A stretch of DNA of 37,345 nt. Origin: Candidatus Cloacimonadota bacterium. Lineage in GTDB: Bacteria; Muiribacteriota; UBA6191. Below, in pieces: positions 17,195-25,714 of the stretch (its first letter is position 1; every line of letters begins with the position of its first letter). Under the pieces are notes generated by a model, which searched no databases, had not been told where the DNA came from, and worked only from the letters and a program-made list of their open reading frames with translations. The stretch is from NCBI GenBank assembly GCA_019454875.1, contig JACFNL010000002.1, positions 1,322-38,666 of the forward strand. Reading direction: 5' to 3'. A program made the translations under genes and the position numbers.

Positions 17195-17941
17195 TCATTC
17201 CTTGACTATGGTTTCAGGAAGCTCTGCAACGCTGAAGTGAAAATCGATAGTGATGGTTTCAGAATAATTGATTTCGATATCCTTGGTTACTGGGGGGAAA
17301 TCAGGGTGCCAGGCAGTAACTTTGTAGATCCCTGGTCGGATGTTACGAATGTGATAATAGCCATTGTCCCTGGGCTTGGTAAACCAGGGATGTTCCAACA
17401 CCAGAATATGGGCATTCATGTCCTGATAAACAGAAGAATGCAGGGTGGCTCCTCCCGGTTTTTTGAAAGTGGTAAAGGCACTCCATTCTTTGAAAAACGG
17501 GGTTTGAAAAGCATGTGTTGCGGAGAAGGAGTACACATCATGGTACACAGGATCTTTGTTGACAAACTCTATGGCAGTTCCCTGCATGATTGGCATGGTA
17601 CGGGGATGGAAGCGGGCATTTTCGATACAGATTACGGCTGGGGTCTGTGTTGGAGTGTCCTGCATCCTGTAAGGTTCAGGTATACTTGAGAGGTATACAA
17701 CAGCATCCGTGGGATTGTCATAGTTTTTCAGACGGGAAGACTCAAACCGACGGTGCATATGCCATTTGGAGAATCTTAAATCAGTGCGGAACTGATTTTT
17801 GGCATAGGGGTTTTCTTCGGGAAAATCCGGTTTTTTATGCAGGTAAACCCGTCCCCGCACTGCCGCTGCATCCGTGCTTATTGCGAAGAACCAACTCAGA
17901 ATCAGAACAAGAGAGGCTACGCGAGCAAAATTATGTAACAT
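17195..17941 (-). CDS. exported cupredoxin-fold protein lacking usual copper ligands
   Basis: 248 residues from ATG 17941, chosen for AAGGA five bases upstream and the signal peptide (about residues 1-27) that follows. Residues about 95-200 match the plastocyanin-like family often annotated as methylamine utilisation proteins: FVNKDPVYHDVYS with the first His ligand, a PGG turn, then DMNAHILVLEHPWF. In that family the second loop normally has Cys, His and Met in the spacing C-x2-H-x2-M; here the corresponding residues are Ser, Tyr and Met (SSVYQDM), so a normal type 1 copper site seems lost. The C-terminal part (about 190-240) is a carboxypeptidase-regulatory-like beta sandwich (GYYHIRNIRPGIYKVTAWHP). 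First gene of the signalling operon. It may bind a ligand or another metal in the periplasm; that is inference. Confidence 0.7.
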   Translation of the reverse strand: MLHNFARVASLVLILSWFFAISTDAAAVRGRVYLHKKPDFPEENPYAKNQFRTDLRFSKWHMHRRFESSRLKNYDNPTDAVVYLSSIPEPYRMQDTPTQTPAVICIENARFHPRTMPIMQGTAIEFVNKDPVYHDVYSFSATHAFQTPFFKEWSAFTTFKKPGGATLHSSVYQDMNAHILVLEHPWFTKPRDNGYYHIRNIRPGIYKVTAWHPDFPPVTKDIEINYSETITIDFHFSVAELPETIVKE

Positions 17942-17987
17942 GACAATCCTTTGTCCAACAAACACTTCGATTTTCGTAACGAATTGT

Positions 17988-18000
17988 CATTAAGTTAATG
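17988..18000. promoter_or_regulatory. 13-base palindrome upstream of the signalling operon
   Basis: CATTAAGTTAATG is a perfect palindrome around a central G, 47 bases before the ATG at 17941. A second smaller palindrome, TCGTAACGA, lies at 17974-17982. Both fall where the promoter of the leftward operon should be, so one or both may be operators. I could not place a convincing -35/-10 pair here. Confidence 0.3.
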
Positions 18001-18007
18001 CCTAGGA

Positions 18008-18048
18008 ACAAAATAAGCCCATCAGAACAAGTTCCTGCTCTGATGGGC
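18008..18048 (-). terminator. Rho-independent terminator
   Basis: GCCCATCAGA (18017-18026) and TCTGATGGGC (18039-18048) form a perfect 10-pair stem with a 12-base loop. On the minus strand the stem is followed by TTATTTTG, a T-rich tail. It lies 26 bases past the rny stop and before the signalling operon, so it ends the rny transcript. Confidence 0.75.
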
Positions 18049-18073
18049 CATGTCTGAAGTCCCTGGAGTGAAT

Positions 18074-19600
18074 CTAAAAAGCGTAGTCTATGAAGCGATT
18101 TTCCCGAACAACCACCACTTTGATTTGTCCAGGATAATCAAGCTCCTGTTCAATTCTTTGTACAATCTGATGAGAAAGTCTGATTCCAAGGGAATCATCC
18201 ACTTTTTCAGGACTGACCAGTACCCGCACTTCCCGTCCTGCCTGCACGGCATAGGCCTGTAATACACCATCAAAGGACATGGCTATCTTTTCAAGGCTAG
18301 CCAGTCTTTCCACATAGTGTTCGGTCTGCCCAAAACGGGCACCCCGCCGAGAGGCGGAAATCGCGTCGGCCGCAGCTATAAGAAAGGCTAGAGGTCCTTC
18401 CATGGGCACTTCTTCATGATGGGCCTGGATTGCATTGACAACAGCGGGTTTTTCACCACATTTTCGGGCGAGTTCTGCCCCGAGGTTGGCATGAGATGTG
18501 TCATCCCCATCCAGAATTTTACCAATGTCATGCAAAAGGGCTGCTCGTTTAGCAAGTTTGGCATTGACCCCGATTTCAGATGCCATAATTCCGGCTATCT
18601 GAGAGCATTCTATGGAGTGCTCCAGGACATTTTGACCGTAGCTGGTGCGAAACTTCAGTTTGCCTAGTTCCGAAAGAAGCTGCCGATTCAGCCTGTGAAC
18701 ACCTGCCCGAAGAGCAGCATCCTCACCGGCCTTAAAACACTCTTCTTCCATGTCTTTATCTACTTCTGCGTAAATTTCCTCAATTCTGGCAGGATGAATA
18801 CGACCATCGGCAATCAGCCTTTCCAGGGTTCTGGTCGCTTTTACGCGTTTAATGGCATTAAACCCGGATAAAACAACCACATCGGGGGTGTCATCAATGA
18901 TGACATCAATACCAGTAACCTGCTCAAAAGCCCGGATGTTGCGGCCTTCTCTACCGATGATTCTGCCCTTGGTTTCCTCAGATGGAATAGCGACAACGGT
19001 AACAAGTGATTCAGATTTGTAGTCTACAGAAACTTTCTGAATGGTCTGGGCGATGATGTTGACGGATTTTTCCCTGGCATCTTCCATTACCCCATCCAAG
19101 ACAGTTTTCATTTTTTTTTCTATTTCGTATCGATAGTCTTCCTCTACTCTTTTCAGGAGCACTTCCTTTGCATCCTCCTGGTTCATTGAGCTGAGTTTTT
19201 CCAGTTCCAGTCGTGATTTCTCCCTGAGATTCTCTACCTCATGCCGTAACGCTTCAAGCTCTTCGCGCTTCTGAGTCAATTCTTTATCTCTTGACTCCAC
19301 AGCTTCCAGTTTATTTTCCAGCCTGTTCTCTTTTTGCAGTATCAGTTGTTCCTGCTTTTTCAGTTCAGTCTGTTTCTCCTTGATCATCTCGTCCAATTGC
19401 ACCTGCATTTTCAGGCGCTCTTCTCTGAGTTTCAATTCAGCTTCCGCACTAAGGTTCTGAGCTTCCAGTCTGGCCTTTTCCAATAGCAGACGGGCTTCTT
19501 CCTGGGAGGAGTCTAACATCTTCCCGCCCCTCAGGTTTTCGGCCAGTTTCTGGACTACCAGACAGGCCCCAACCCCAAGGACAATTGAGATGGGCTCCAT
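18074..19600 (-). CDS. rny: RNase Y, endoribonuclease
   Basis: 508 residues from ATG 19600, preceded by GGAGG at five bases; in-frame upstream starts lack such a site. RNase Y is a membrane-anchored endonuclease that starts mRNA decay. Visible order: one N-terminal transmembrane helix (about 4-18), a long charged coiled coil (about 30-190), a KH RNA-binding domain with GRIIGREGRNIR (212-223), and an HD domain with HDIGK (357-361), the catalytic metal site; later AHHEEVP and a conserved C-terminus RENRFIDYAF. Length matches the family (about 520). It has its own promoter at 19642-19669 and terminator at 18008-18048, so it can be transcribed alone; the DUF2993-like gene upstream may also read through. 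Its presence is normal in Firmicutes, spirochaetes and deltaproteobacteria-like lineages and absent from most gamma-proteobacteria. Confidence 0.97.
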   Translation of the reverse strand: MEPISIVLGVGACLVVQKLAENLRGGKMLDSSQEEARLLLEKARLEAQNLSAEAELKLREERLKMQVQLDEMIKEKQTELKKQEQLILQKENRLENKLEAVESRDKELTQKREELEALRHEVENLREKSRLELEKLSSMNQEDAKEVLLKRVEEDYRYEIEKKMKTVLDGVMEDAREKSVNIIAQTIQKVSVDYKSESLVTVVAIPSEETKGRIIGREGRNIRAFEQVTGIDVIIDDTPDVVVLSGFNAIKRVKATRTLERLIADGRIHPARIEEIYAEVDKDMEEECFKAGEDAALRAGVHRLNRQLLSELGKLKFRTSYGQNVLEHSIECSQIAGIMASEIGVNAKLAKRAALLHDIGKILDGDDTSHANLGAELARKCGEKPAVVNAIQAHHEEVPMEGPLAFLIAAADAISASRRGARFGQTEHYVERLASLEKIAMSFDGVLQAYAVQAGREVRVLVSPEKVDDSLGIRLSHQIVQRIEQELDYPGQIKVVVVRENRFIDYAF

Positions 19601-19641
19601 ATATACCTCCATATAAAATTTGATTTTCAAAGTTTGGAGGG

Positions 19642-19669
19642 ATTATAACACCTTAACCTTCGATCTCAA
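19642..19669 (-). promoter_or_regulatory. sigma70-like promoter of rny
   Basis: On the minus strand TTGAGA (19669-19664) and a perfect TATAAT (19647-19642) are 16 bases apart. The -35 box lies inside the last codons of the DUF2993-like gene and the -10 box just after its stop. Transcription would start near 19635, about 35 bases before the rny ATG. Confidence 0.65.
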
Positions 19670-20366
19670 CCACACCGCTTTTGAGACGGATTTCCTTGAT
19701 ATCATCGATCAAATCAAAGGTTCTCAAATCAAGAATCGGGTTGATTTTATCCGTGAGACTGCGTTTCACAAAACCAGGCAGGGGGATGCGATTGAGTTTA
19801 ATCCGATTCGGAACAAAGTAGATCTGGTTTTGATCTCTGATTTCAAATTGCCCCTGGGTTTCCACCAGGGACTTGATAAACAATGTTTGAAAGCGGGCTC
19901 GAAAATAGAGCTGGTCGTCCAGGAACCGAATTTGAGGCTCCTGAATCTGCAGCCGTTTTTTTCGGATAGAACTATTCATATCTTCTTCCAGAATTCTAAT
20001 CTTGAAATCCGATTTACCCATAGATAAAACCCGTAGTTTATGGTGTTCATAAAGCTGATCCATGTCAATTCTTGGGTCGTGTAGAATAAATTCACCAAAA
20101 TCAATCATTACATTTTTGACCATGGCTCTTTGGGTTCGGATATGCACCCTGGACACCTGGCCCCTGATCAGCTCGGCTCGGCTTCCCATCGTGATGTCTA
20201 TATCAAGCTCTGTACTGGTCTGAATATAGGTTGTGATGGCACTGTGAATTCGCTCAATTACCAGTTCTGGATTGGTCATTGCCTCGGAAAATGCAGTGGA
20301 ATTTAAGGCATGAGCGTGACAGTACAGGCTTAAAAGTAGGAGTGTTTGTAGCTTTCTCATGCACAT
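19653..20366 (-). CDS. exported DUF2993-like protein (putative lipid-binding)
   Basis: 237 residues with a signal peptide (about residues 1-20, ending AHA). After it the sequence alternates beta strands with segments like ELIRGQVSRVHIRTQRAMVK and IDFGEFILHDPRID, the pattern of the DUF2993/LmeA-like family, whose members have a lipid-binding fold and act in the envelope. The C-terminal part (about residues 170-215) also fits, with a PLPGFVKRSLTDKINPILDL segment typical of the family end. The match is by eye and moderate. ATG 20366 and 20360 are both possible and neither has a good ribosome site. It is divergent from the AsmA-like gene, with only 29 bases between start codons, and is followed by rny on the same strand. 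Confidence 0.6.
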   Translation of the reverse strand: MCMRKLQTLLLLSLYCHAHALNSTAFSEAMTNPELVIERIHSAITTYIQTSTELDIDITMGSRAELIRGQVSRVHIRTQRAMVKNVMIDFGEFILHDPRIDMDQLYEHHKLRVLSMGKSDFKIRILEEDMNSSIRKKRLQIQEPQIRFLDDQLYFRARFQTLFIKSLVETQGQFEIRDQNQIYFVPNRIKLNRIPLPGFVKRSLTDKINPILDLRTFDLIDDIKEIRLKSGVVEIEG

Positions 20367-20395
20367 TTCATCGGTCGATGATAGAATCCGTCCTT
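20367..20395. promoter_or_regulatory. very short divergent intergenic region with near-leaderless starts
   Basis: Only 29 bases separate the start codons of the DUF2993-like gene (minus) and the AsmA-like gene (plus). On the plus strand TAGAAT (20382-20387) is a possible -10 box eight bases before ATG 20396, which would give an almost leaderless transcript; on the minus strand TATCAT lies 11 bases before ATG 20366. Neither has a clear -35 box or ribosome site. Confidence 0.3.
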
Positions 20396-23044
20396 ATGAA
20401 AAAAATACTGATTGGCTTGTTTGTTCTTTTTGGTCTTGGTTTAGGGGCAGTCTATTATTATATCCAGAACCTGGATACGGATGCTTTAAAGGACAGGGTT
20501 CTGGCTGAGTTGAAAAATCATATCAACGCAGATGTATCTGTCAAGGGTGTACGAATCAGCGGGTTTTCCCGGCTGGCACTGGATGGGGTAGAGATCAGGA
20601 TGGATGGGCGGATAGCTTTTGTAACTGAGCTTGCCTATATGGATTTGAATCTATCCGATCTGATTTCGCAGAAACTGACCTTGAATGCCATGGGAGTGGA
20701 ATCAGCCCGATTTAATCTTTTTCGGATCGGTGAAAAGTGGAATTACGAAGTGTTTTTGCCGGAACACAAAATGGAGGTTGAGAAGAATGCTCTGCCAAAG
20801 CTCAGTATCGAAGCAGTATCCACCACCAGTAAGGCTCTTCGGGTAGATTTGATTCGAGTCCGTGATTTAAAAGTCTATGAAGAAGAAAGACATCTTTCGG
20901 ATATCTCCTTGACGGGCTCACTAGATTATCCTTTGGTAAAAATTCATGAAATCAAAGTCAGCCGTGGCAAACGAACTGAAATTCTGTCATCTGTTCTTGT
21001 GGATCTTCTGACAAAATCTGTGACATTGCAGTTTTTGAAGAATCTGGTCGATCCCATGGATTTTTCAGAGTTTTTTCCAAAAGATGCGCATGTTCCTGCT
21101 GGAGATATGAGTTTTTCTGGTAAAGTTCAGGTTCAAAATGAAAAGGTTTCACCAGATTTTTCTCTGCAATATGGGGGAACTTCATTGCTGATGGGAGGAC
21201 AGAAGCTTCGGGTAGAACCATTCAGTTTGCAGTTTAAGGATACAATTTCTGGTTCCATCCAACTAGGGGCAGATGGGATTTTGGCAAAAATTCAGATTTT
21301 GGTGTCCGACTATTTGCAGGGACAGGATAAACTTCTGGTTGATGGGAGTTCAGTGGATTTTAGTCTTTCTCTGCCAGGGATTGTACCGGAAGCATCCGGT
21401 AAGGTGGATGTATCTTCCAAACTTTTTGGAGGGCTTTCCTCTCTGGTTTTAAGATCTCAGGTGCAGTCCGACTCATTGTCTCATCCATTGTTAATGAATT
21501 CTTTGAAGGTCTTAGGGGAGTTTTCTGCCAAGGCAGATGTAACAGCTTCCAAATTTGCCCTGCACGGACTTGATGTAAAAGTAGCCGGGGGTCAGAAGAC
21601 AGCAAGAATTGGCGGTGGCATGGGTTTTGATGGGGCCAGGGGCTACCCCTCAGGATTATTGATGGATTTGAATGTAAGCGGATTACCTGGTGAGTGGATT
21701 CATCCTGCTGCTTCTACCTTTACCTTGCAGGAAGCCAGTCTTAAGTCCGGCTTTATGGCATCATTTCTGGTTGTGGGAAACCAAAGTCAGATCAAGGGTG
21801 GCTTTCAGCTGGTTTTAGGCCACGAACCTGTAGTACAAAACCTTGCTTCCAGTGGAAATTTAAATCTTCTGGATTTATTGCCCTACATGAAGTCTCAGGA
21901 TCTTCCCAAGGTGGAGGGGAATCTCATCCTGGGACTCAAGGGTCCAGTTACCGGGGCTTATTTAATGGATGTGTCGGCACAGTCTCTTTCTGTTCTGGTG
22001 ACTGACACCTTGCCCCCCATGGTGTTTTTATCTCTCAAATCCCAGGTGCAGGTTCTTCCCAAAGAAAGTCTTTTTAGGCTTGCGTCCTCGGATTTTCAGA
22101 TATTTGGAGGACAGGTTGGGGTTAGCGGTTTTATGAAATCGGATGAGAATAAATTTCCCAACAGTTTTCAGGCAACTATCAAAAATGTGGATCTGGATGC
22201 CTTGGTTGTTTATGGGGCTCCCGATATGCATGGACATGTTTCCGGAAAAATGGATGGGGTAATTGAGGACTTCAGGCTTATCGAGCCATTTTCGGAAAAA
22301 TACCCCGTGGCCCTTAAGGGTACATTGAGTGTGAGGCAGCCAGTCTATTATTATCATCGAGGGGTAGCGGATATGATTGATTCCGTGGAAGAGCAGATCA
22401 GGCAGAAACATTTGGCTAATCTGTTGCAGAAAAAATCGGATGAACAAAGAAAAAATGTCCGTTTCAGTGCCTTTGAGGATCTGGCTTCCATCCCTTTTGA
22501 ATTCACTCGTAAAAGATTGCTCATTGGCCCAGCAATTCTTCAGGAGAAAAATCGGGAGTTTGTGGGCAGTTTTGCCCAGATGGCAATGGTTTTGCCAGTC
22601 ACCGAGGAAGAAGAGGGGCATGCCAAAGGTGATTTACATGTTCAGATTGGTAATGCGTTTTTGCGCAGTAAATTCCCCTGGTTACGCGATGATTTTACTC
22701 AGGATGTATTGGCTTCAGTTGCAGTCAATGGCCCATTTTCCCAACCTGTTGCACCTGCGGAGTTACAAAGAGTACAGCAGTCTGTCACCACTGCCGTGTT
22801 TCAGGCCCTGGATCTGAGCAAAATCAAGTCTTCCGTGGAGCAGGGCATAAATACAATCAAAAACCTGTTTCAGGGTGGGGCTTCGGCCCAACCAGCCAAA
22901 CAGGAAGCCCTTCAAGGGGTGCAGGAAAAGGTGCAGAACAAGGTGGATCAGTCCCTTCGTGGAGTCGAGAAAATGCTTGGCACAACGGAGACCGAGGCTT
23001 TAAAAAATAAGGTTACTGACAAGATTTTCAAGTTATTCAGGTAG
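20396..23044 (+). CDS. AsmA-like envelope protein
   Basis: 882 residues from ATG 20396; a longer frame reaches back into the divergent gene, but this ATG starts a typical membrane anchor (about residues 4-22, GLFVLFGLGLGAVYYY). The rest is a very long series of short beta strands with frequent Gly and Asp turns, the layout of AsmA/DUF748-type proteins that form a beta-taco groove for moving lipids between membranes; early ADVSVKGVRISGFSRLALDG is typical of the family N-terminus. A helical, charged tail (about 790-882) follows. Family members are anchored in the inner membrane and extend into the periplasm. It is followed after seven bases by the thioredoxin-like gene with its own AGGAG. The assignment is by architecture. 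Confidence 0.75.
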   Translation: MKKILIGLFVLFGLGLGAVYYYIQNLDTDALKDRVLAELKNHINADVSVKGVRISGFSRLALDGVEIRMDGRIAFVTELAYMDLNLSDLISQKLTLNAMGVESARFNLFRIGEKWNYEVFLPEHKMEVEKNALPKLSIEAVSTTSKALRVDLIRVRDLKVYEEERHLSDISLTGSLDYPLVKIHEIKVSRGKRTEILSSVLVDLLTKSVTLQFLKNLVDPMDFSEFFPKDAHVPAGDMSFSGKVQVQNEKVSPDFSLQYGGTSLLMGGQKLRVEPFSLQFKDTISGSIQLGADGILAKIQILVSDYLQGQDKLLVDGSSVDFSLSLPGIVPEASGKVDVSSKLFGGLSSLVLRSQVQSDSLSHPLLMNSLKVLGEFSAKADVTASKFALHGLDVKVAGGQKTARIGGGMGFDGARGYPSGLLMDLNVSGLPGEWIHPAASTFTLQEASLKSGFMASFLVVGNQSQIKGGFQLVLGHEPVVQNLASSGNLNLLDLLPYMKSQDLPKVEGNLILGLKGPVTGAYLMDVSAQSLSVLVTDTLPPMVFLSLKSQVQVLPKESLFRLASSDFQIFGGQVGVSGFMKSDENKFPNSFQATIKNVDLDALVVYGAPDMHGHVSGKMDGVIEDFRLIEPFSEKYPVALKGTLSVRQPVYYYHRGVADMIDSVEEQIRQKHLANLLQKKSDEQRKNVRFSAFEDLASIPFEFTRKRLLIGPAILQEKNREFVGSFAQMAMVLPVTEEEEGHAKGDLHVQIGNAFLRSKFPWLRDDFTQDVLASVAVNGPFSQPVAPAELQRVQQSVTTAVFQALDLSKIKSSVEQGINTIKNLFQGGASAQPAKQEALQGVQEKVQNKVDQSLRGVEKMLGTTETEALKNKVTDKIFKLFR

Positions 23045-23051
23045 GAGAATT

Positions 23052-24092
23052 ATGAATCAGATTGTGGCATGGATTTTTCTGTTGTGTTTCAGTTTTTTAA
23101 ACAACCCCCTGGCCGCGCTTAACTGGTCCAAAGACCCGGTACACACTGACGGAAAAGGTAATTTGCAGCTTGTCTGGATTCATGCTCAATGGTGTGGTCC
23201 CTGTAAAAAAATGGAAAAAGAGGGCTTTTCTTCGGAAGAAGCAGAAATGATGATGAGTCAGTTCTCTCTTCTTGATCATGATGAAAAGGAACCTCTGGCC
23301 AGAGAAATTATGGATCAGTACCGCATTCAGGGATTTCCTACACTGCTTGTATTAAATGCTCATGGCCATGAACTTAGAAGGATGGTTGGATATGATAATC
23401 CTAAACATCTGGTTAGTTTTTTAGAATCAGCACTCCTGGGTGGAGATGAATTGCAGGAGCTGAAGCAGGATCTGGAGACTGCCTCTTTTGAAAATATGCC
23501 TGATGTCAGCTTTCGTATCATGCAGGTGCATCTGCAAAGAGGTCATTTTTCAGAGCTGATGGATATGATTCGCAAGGCATTGTCTGATCTGGCTTTTGTG
23601 GGTAAAGAGGGAAAGTTAAGAAACTTTCGCACTACTGCCCATTACATACAAAAGGATTATAGAAACGCCGCAATCAGTGCTAAGGCTCAGTTGGCCCAGG
23701 CCAGAACAGCTTCAGATGCCAGAGAGGCAATCACTCAAATCTTTAGGATTTACAAGAAACAGAAAAAAGAAATTAATCTCATCCCCATTTATCAGCAAAC
23801 CGTGGCAAGGTTTCCTCTGGATTCTCTTCTGATTCGAGATTTTGTCCGTGAAAGTATGAAAAGTAGTGAAGACATCAAGAAGGAGGCGCAGCTTTTAGGA
23901 CTCTCAACTCTTAGACTAGCAGATCCTTCCGAGGATCGTGATCGGCTTCAGTCCGTTCTGGCTGATTTACTGCATGAATCCAAATTGAGTCAGGATGCCA
24001 TCCGGCTAATGGAAGAGTTAGTTGAGAAATATCCAGAGGAAGAATTTTATGCCAAAAAACTTAAGAGATTTCGTGATGAAGCAGAGGCCTAG
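23052..24092 (+). CDS. exported thioredoxin-like protein with helical repeat C-terminus
   Basis: 346 residues, ATG 23052 with AGGAG four bases upstream. A signal peptide (about residues 1-22) is followed by a thioredoxin fold: WIHAQWCGPCKKM with the CGPC active site (residues 48-51) and the cis-Pro region GFPTLLVL (about 93-100). It should act as a periplasmic disulfide reductase or isomerase, close to the Thioredoxin_7/DsbD-gamma-like group. From about residue 135 onwards the sequence is all helical with TPR-like spacing, an uncommon addition that may hold partner proteins. It is seven bases after the AsmA-like gene, so the two are likely co-transcribed; the next gene follows with a short gap. 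Electron donor and substrates cannot be read from the sequence. Confidence 0.8.
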   Translation: MNQIVAWIFLLCFSFLNNPLAALNWSKDPVHTDGKGNLQLVWIHAQWCGPCKKMEKEGFSSEEAEMMMSQFSLLDHDEKEPLAREIMDQYRIQGFPTLLVLNAHGHELRRMVGYDNPKHLVSFLESALLGGDELQELKQDLETASFENMPDVSFRIMQVHLQRGHFSELMDMIRKALSDLAFVGKEGKLRNFRTTAHYIQKDYRNAAISAKAQLAQARTASDAREAITQIFRIYKKQKKEINLIPIYQQTVARFPLDSLLIRDFVRESMKSSEDIKKEAQLLGLSTLRLADPSEDRDRLQSVLADLLHESKLSQDAIRLMEELVEKYPEEEFYAKKLKRFRDEAEA

Positions 24093-24127
24093 AAACTTTT
24101 TCTGTGGTGGTGCGTAGTAATATTCTG

Positions 24128-25705
24128 ATGAAATATTTTTTTCTTCTATGTTTGATACTTTGCAAAGGCTTTGCTCAGCCTATCCTTTTTGTTGAGCCGG
24201 TGCTTAAGGATCCTTCCAAGGTTTCTTCCCTCAGAAACACCCAGAAGACAGAACAGAATGGGTTGTCCTACCTCCTGTTTCAGGAAGCTTCAGTTTCTGA
24301 GGAAATGCAAAAAATCCAAGAGGATTTTACCGTGAGTCCCTTATTGAATTTTGTTCTGGATTTGAGGACAAGGGCTCAGAAAATTGCAGCGGATTTGGGA
24401 CATGAAGTAACTCTGGGCTCACCTTTGATGATTCATTATGGATTAGGTTTAGGTGCTATGGGTCCTGCAATGGCAAGTTCCATGAGAATGCAGGTTGCTC
24501 CATCTAATCTTAAAACATCTTCTCTGATGGTTTTGTCCCCTTTGAAACACAAGTCTGTCGAGTTAAGTATCCATGACTTTGCGCGCTTCAAATATCTCAA
24601 AGCTGTGATTGCTCATGAAATCTTTCATGGGATTATGGGAGACTTGTACGGGGATGAAATTTTTTTAGTCAAGGCATCTTCGACAAGCAACCGTGGTCAT
24701 GATTCCCATCTGGTGACCGACGAGTTTCTAGCTTTTTTGGAAGGTGTGGCTGAGGCTATGGAAATTGCAGTTGCGCGCCAGTTTCCTGAGGAAGTTTCCC
24801 AGAGTTTTTCTGATGCAACTGGCTTAAATCCTTCTCAGGCTATGCTCTTGCAGGGGTTTATTAAGAGGCGAATCAGGCTGGCAGGTGAAAACCGCTTTGT
24901 TTTTGCCAATGATGGGGCTTCCTTGGACGGTATGGTTGATGAGCCAGCCACTCTATTAAAGACTGAGGGTAATGTAGCTTCCTTATTCTACAGGGTGATG
25001 TTTCGTAGTGGAATTGAAGATTCATTGCAGAAGTGCCTTGTTGTGCTTGGGCATCATAAGCCACATAATATGATTGAGTTTATGAAGGCCTTTGCTAAAA
25101 TGTATCCTTCTGATGCAAAAAATGTAATCAGGCAGTTTCTGGAATCAACCTATTATGTAACAGTGGATCCTGGTGCAGCAGAACTTTATAAGCGTAGTTA
25201 TCTGGATTCCAAGGCATTTAAACAGGGTAGAATCAAAAAAGAAGACACCTTTGGGTCACGGGATAGCTGGAAGTCCTTCAAGGAAAACCTGTTTGAGTCG
25301 GTTTTACAGGGTAAGTTAGCCATAGATAACAATCTGCCCAGTCCTTATCCGATCTCGGATACAAATCAGTTTTTTCAATTGGATTTGAACACTTCCGATG
25401 CCCAGGAAATTGAGGACTTTTTAATTGATTCCTTTGAACAGTCAAATATTTCCGAGGATCCTTCTTTGGTGGTTGCCAGAATTATGAGCTATCGCAGTAA
25501 GGGTGTGGTCATTCGCGACATGGACAGTGTTGAACTCCCAGATTCCGTTGAATCTCTCTTGTCCTCATCTCACCAGAATTTTGTTTCGGCTCAGGAGAAA
25601 CTGAGGCAGGACAGGGCCCTAAGACTTAGAGACAGTTTCTATCAAGGTCTGGTGGATTGGGGCAGTTCAGGATTTTTCTTCCATTTAGGCGATACACAGG
25701 AGTAA
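24128..25705 (+). CDS. exported HExxH metalloprotease-like protein (paralogue of 9809-11452)
   Basis: 525 residues from ATG 24128; a GTG at 24104 would extend the frame, but the signal peptide (about 1-17, ending GFAQP) begins at this ATG. HEIFH lies at 163-167, followed by GIM and YG as in the 9809-11452 protein, and LVTDE with EGVAE (Glu205, Glu209) appears about 40 residues later, then LLKTEG (about 277-282). The same order and spacing in both proteins shows common descent. The C-terminal third (about 360-525) is different: no long coiled coil, but acidic and helical. Zinc-dependent protease activity is inferred from motifs. It has no good ribosome site and lies 35 bases after the thioredoxin-like gene. 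Confidence 0.65.
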   Translation: MKYFFLLCLILCKGFAQPILFVEPVLKDPSKVSSLRNTQKTEQNGLSYLLFQEASVSEEMQKIQEDFTVSPLLNFVLDLRTRAQKIAADLGHEVTLGSPLMIHYGLGLGAMGPAMASSMRMQVAPSNLKTSSLMVLSPLKHKSVELSIHDFARFKYLKAVIAHEIFHGIMGDLYGDEIFLVKASSTSNRGHDSHLVTDEFLAFLEGVAEAMEIAVARQFPEEVSQSFSDATGLNPSQAMLLQGFIKRRIRLAGENRFVFANDGASLDGMVDEPATLLKTEGNVASLFYRVMFRSGIEDSLQKCLVVLGHHKPHNMIEFMKAFAKMYPSDAKNVIRQFLESTYYVTVDPGAAELYKRSYLDSKAFKQGRIKKEDTFGSRDSWKSFKENLFESVLQGKLAIDNNLPSPYPISDTNQFFQLDLNTSDAQEIEDFLIDSFEQSNISEDPSLVVARIMSYRSKGVVIRDMDSVELPDSVESLLSSSHQNFVSAQEKLRQDRALRLRDSFYQGLVDWGSSGFFFHLGDTQE

Positions 25706-25714
25706 AATTGTACC

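Noticed and set aside
19603..19640. CCTCCA/TGGAGG pairing that would mask the rny ribosome site
   Set aside because: The promoter puts transcription start within or after the CCTCCA arm, so the arm is probably not part of the RNA; the stem is only six pairs with a long loop.
22028..22621. Minus-strand open frame (197 codons) inside the AsmA-like gene
   Set aside because: It is antisense to a continuous, signal-anchored reading frame, and its translation shows no domain or export signal.
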